Source: Anaerolineae bacterium
GTDB lineage: Bacteria > Chloroflexota > Anaerolineae > Aggregatilineales > Phototrophicaceae
Length of the DNA stretch: 64,000 nucleotides
Assembly (NCBI GenBank): GCA_022843385.1
Contig: JALHNT010000012.1
Span: 62,001 to 126,000, forward strand
Reading direction: 5' to 3'
Below the pieces are notes generated by a model. The model was given only the letters and a program-made list of their open reading frames with translations. It ran no database searches and was not told the origin of the DNA. The position numbers and the translations under genes were made by a program. How positions within the stretch are numbered: position 1 is the stretch's first letter; each line of letters opens with the position of its first letter. Below, in pieces: positions 62,273-64,000 of this stretch.

Positions 62273-62875
62273 ATGGACTTCACCATTTCGCTGCCCGACT
62301 GGGCCATTGAAGAGAATCAACGGCTGCCGCGCGTGATGCCGACAATTGAAGAACGAATGCGCCACGTCATCCGCTTTTCGCGCCTGAATTACGAACACAA
62401 GACTGGCGGGCCATTCGCCGCCGGGGTGTTTGAGCGCGACACCGGCAAGCTGGTCGTGATCGGCGTCAACCGCGTTGTGCCATCCAACTGTTCCTCGGCT
62501 CATGCCGAAGTCGTCACACTGTCGCTGGCACAGGAGATTCTGGGCAACTGGGATCTGGGGGCGGCGGAATTCCCGGTCTATCAACTCGTGGTGAACTGGC
62601 GTCCCTGCGTCATGTGCTACGGCTCGGTCATCTGGTCGGGGGTCAAGTCGCTGGTGATCGCCGGCAGCGGCCCGGAACTGGAGCAGATCACCGGCTTTGA
62701 TGAAGGCCCGATTCACCCGGAATGGGATGTTGAACTGGCGAAGCGCGGCATCGACGTGACCAACAATGTGCTGCGCGAAGAAGCGCTGGAAGTCTACCGC
62801 GCCTTCGCCGCTAGCGGTGCGTTGGTGTATAACGCCGGCGGGGGTGGCCGCAGCAAACTGGTGGATGAGGGATAA
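62273..62875 (+). CDS. Zinc-dependent nucleoside/guanine deaminase family protein
   Basis: 200 residues of the CDA/dCMP-deaminase fold. The zinc site is visible as CSSAHAEVVTLSLA (His and catalytic Glu) and NWRPCVMCYGSVIWSG (PCxxC). GGPFAAGVFERDTGKLVVIG is the family beta-strand before it. Family members deaminate guanine, cytosine or related bases. The C-terminal part (VLREEALEVYRAFAASGALV) is longer than in cytidine deaminase and resembles the guanine deaminase type. Single-gene transcript from its own promoter. Confidence 0.88.
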   Translation: MDFTISLPDWAIEENQRLPRVMPTIEERMRHVIRFSRLNYEHKTGGPFAAGVFERDTGKLVVIGVNRVVPSNCSSAHAEVVTLSLAQEILGNWDLGAAEFPVYQLVVNWRPCVMCYGSVIWSGVKSLVIAGSGPELEQITGFDEGPIHPEWDVELAKRGIDVTNNVLREEALEVYRAFAASGALVYNAGGGGRSKLVDEG

Positions 62876-62892
62876 GGTTGGTTGAAATCGGT

Positions 62893-62898
62893 TATAAT
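62893..62898 (+). promoter_or_regulatory. -10 box upstream of the MoxR gene
   Basis: TATAAT lies 77 bases before the ATG at 62975, in GAAATCGGTTATAATGC. No good -35 is seen at the right spacing, so assignment is tentative. The ribosome site AAGGAG precedes the start. Confidence 0.4.
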
Positions 62899-62974
62899 GC
62901 ACGCTGAAGTTCAGCGAGCGATTGGCGAATCTCCCACTCGATTAAACTGGCTTCGATAAGGAGCAACATTCCCG

Positions 62975-63955
62975 ATGACACTGCCGACACCATCCGCATC
63001 TCCCAGCGCAGCACTACAAGCGGCAGCCGGGGCGCTGCGGGAACAGACAGGGCGCATCCTGGTAGGTCAGGAAGCGGTGATCGAACTGCTGCTGGTGGCG
63101 CTGTTCACGCGCGGCCACGTGCTGCTGGAAGGCGTCCCCGGCACGGCCAAGACGCTGATGGCGAAGACGTTGGCGGCGCTGGTGCAGGCCGAGTTCCGCC
63201 GCATCCAGTTCACCCCCGATCTGATGCCATCGGATGTGGTCGGCACGGTCGTGTTCGATATGCAGACCAGCCGCTTCAACCTGAAGCGCGGCCCGATCTT
63301 CTCGCAGTTGGTGCTGGCCGACGAAATCAACCGCGCCCCGGCCAAGACCCAGGCCGCGCTGCTGGAGGCGATGGAAGAACGACAGGTCAGTCTGGAAGGC
63401 AAGACCATGCCGCTGCCCGACCCCTTCATGGTCATCGCCACCCAGAACCCAGTCGAAATGGATGGCACCTATCCCCTGCCTGAAGCGCAATTGGATCGCT
63501 TTCTGTTCAAGATCAAAGTCGGTTATCTCGATCAGCCACAGGAGACTGAAGTGCTGCGGCGGTATCATCAGGGCTTCGATGCCCATGATCTCCCGGCTGC
63601 CGGTTTGACGCCGGTCATTCACCCCGATCAGTTGGCGCAGATCCGCCAGATCATCCAGACGGTCACGGTGGAAGAAGGTCTGCTGCGCTACATCGCCGCC
63701 ATCACCGACGCCACCCGTCGCAGCCCGGATCTGGCGCTGGGGGCCAGCACCCGCGCCGGCGTCGCCCTGCTGCTGGCTTCAAAGACAATGGCCGCGCTGC
63801 GCGGACGCGATTACGTCTCGCCCGATGATGTCAAATATCTGGTGCCGCCGGTGCTGCGCCACCGCATCATCCTGCGCCCGGAGGCCGAGGTCGAAGGGCT
63901 GGATGCCGACGCCGTCTTCCGCCGCCTGCTGGCGAAGGTCGAAGTGCCGCGCTGA
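62975..63955 (+). CDS. MoxR-family AAA+ ATPase
   Basis: 326 residues. Walker A is [17 protein letters not shown], Walker [21 protein letters not shown], sensor 1 [20 protein letters not shown], the arginine finger [13 protein letters not shown], and the C-terminal lid [20 protein letters not shown]. MoxR ATPases act as chaperones that insert metals or activate partner proteins, usually with a DUF58 protein and VWA-domain proteins encoded next. The following gene starts on the last base of this one, as expected for such an operon. Confidence 0.93.
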   Translation: MTLPTPSASPSAALQAAAGALREQTGRILVGQEAVIELLLVALFTRGHVLLEGVPGTAKTLMAKTLAALVQAEFRRIQFTPDLMPSDVVGTVVFDMQTSRFNLKRGPIFSQLVLADEINRAPAKTQAALLEAMEERQVSLEGKTMPLPDPFMVIATQNPVEMDGTYPLPEAQLDRFLFKIKVGYLDQPQETEVLRRYHQGFDAHDLPAAGLTPVIHPDQLAQIRQIIQTVTVEEGLLRYIAAITDATRRSPDLALGASTRAGVALLLASKTMAALRGRDYVSPDDVKYLVPPVLRHRIILRPEAEVEGLDADAVFRRLLAKVEVPR

Positions 63956-64000
63956 TGGGCGGGATGACTCACTCTCCCCACCAGATGCTTCAACATCCGG
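63955..64000 (+). CDS. Start of the next gene in the MoxR operon (partial)
   Basis: An ATG overlaps the MoxR stop (TGATG) and the frame stays open to the window edge ([15 protein letters not shown]). In most MoxR operons this position is held by a DUF58 protein, but 15 residues are not enough to tell. Confidence 0.4.
   Translation, partial: MGGMTHSPHQMLQHP

Overview
The window looks like a high-GC bacterial chromosome fragment, most probably from a Chloroflexota (Anaerolineae-like) bacterium. This is an inference from gene content and style: many ABC importers, Thr/Pro-rich 'PTATP' stalks on exported proteins, a DUF1501/DUF1800 pair, a DnaB-DnaD-DnaC type primosome cluster, and abundant small palindromic intergenic repeats. 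No rRNA, tRNA, CRISPR array or transposase gene was found.

Layout. (1) 1-3032, minus: a glycerol-3-phosphate/sugar type ABC importer (binding protein, two permeases). (2) 3211-15094, minus: a large phosphonate island reading phnC-phnE-phnD, a terminator-like hairpin, phnG-H-I-J-K, an unknown membrane protein, phnL-phnM, a hexapeptide acetyltransferase, phnX and an FAD oxidoreductase. It combines C-P lyase with a phosphonoacetaldehyde hydrolase branch. Its PhnJ is intact and well conserved but lacks the cysteines that hold the Fe-S cluster and the catalytic cysteine; this is the strongest anomaly in the window. (3) 15392-19689, minus: a DUF89/ARMT1-like protein, seryl-tRNA synthetase with an enlarged arm, a small membrane protein and a histidine kinase. 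(4) 19889-26904, plus: replicative helicase dnaB behind a promoter and an attenuator-like hairpin, a DnaD-like protein, a helicase loader with two tandem AAA+ domains, a double-GNAT protein, a ketol-acid reductoisomerase homologue with altered active site, and two tandem HEAT-repeat genes. (5) 26894-36165: esterase, small basic protein, sortase, three tandem beta-propeller genes, and assorted membrane or secreted proteins of unknown role.

(6) 36326-47411, minus: a carbohydrate uptake and catabolism cluster (binding protein, two permeases, two different MalK-like ATPases, a LysE-type exporter, two TIM-barrel isomerases/epimerases, a membrane protein, a Gfo/Idh/MocA dehydrogenase). It lies behind a promoter region with three GTATAC sites at exact 11-base spacing and is interrupted by mobile-looking palindromic repeats. 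(7) 47858-53998, plus: a ribose/AI-2 type ABC importer (fused ATPase, two permeases) whose genes are separated by an FMN oxidase, a DUF4926 and a DUF104 small protein and a methyltransferase; no binding protein is present here. (8) 54090-62118, minus: another Gfo/Idh/MocA dehydrogenase, a class II aldolase, secreted and membrane proteins, and the Tat-exported DUF1501/DUF1800 pair. (9) 62273-64000, plus: a zinc nucleoside deaminase, a MoxR ATPase and the start of the next gene.

A second theme is the intergenic repeats. One multi-hairpin element occurs with an uninterrupted central palindrome (60438-60459) and, at 43802-43956, with the same palindrome split by about 131 bases at its central TA. 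This gives an empty/filled pair within one window.
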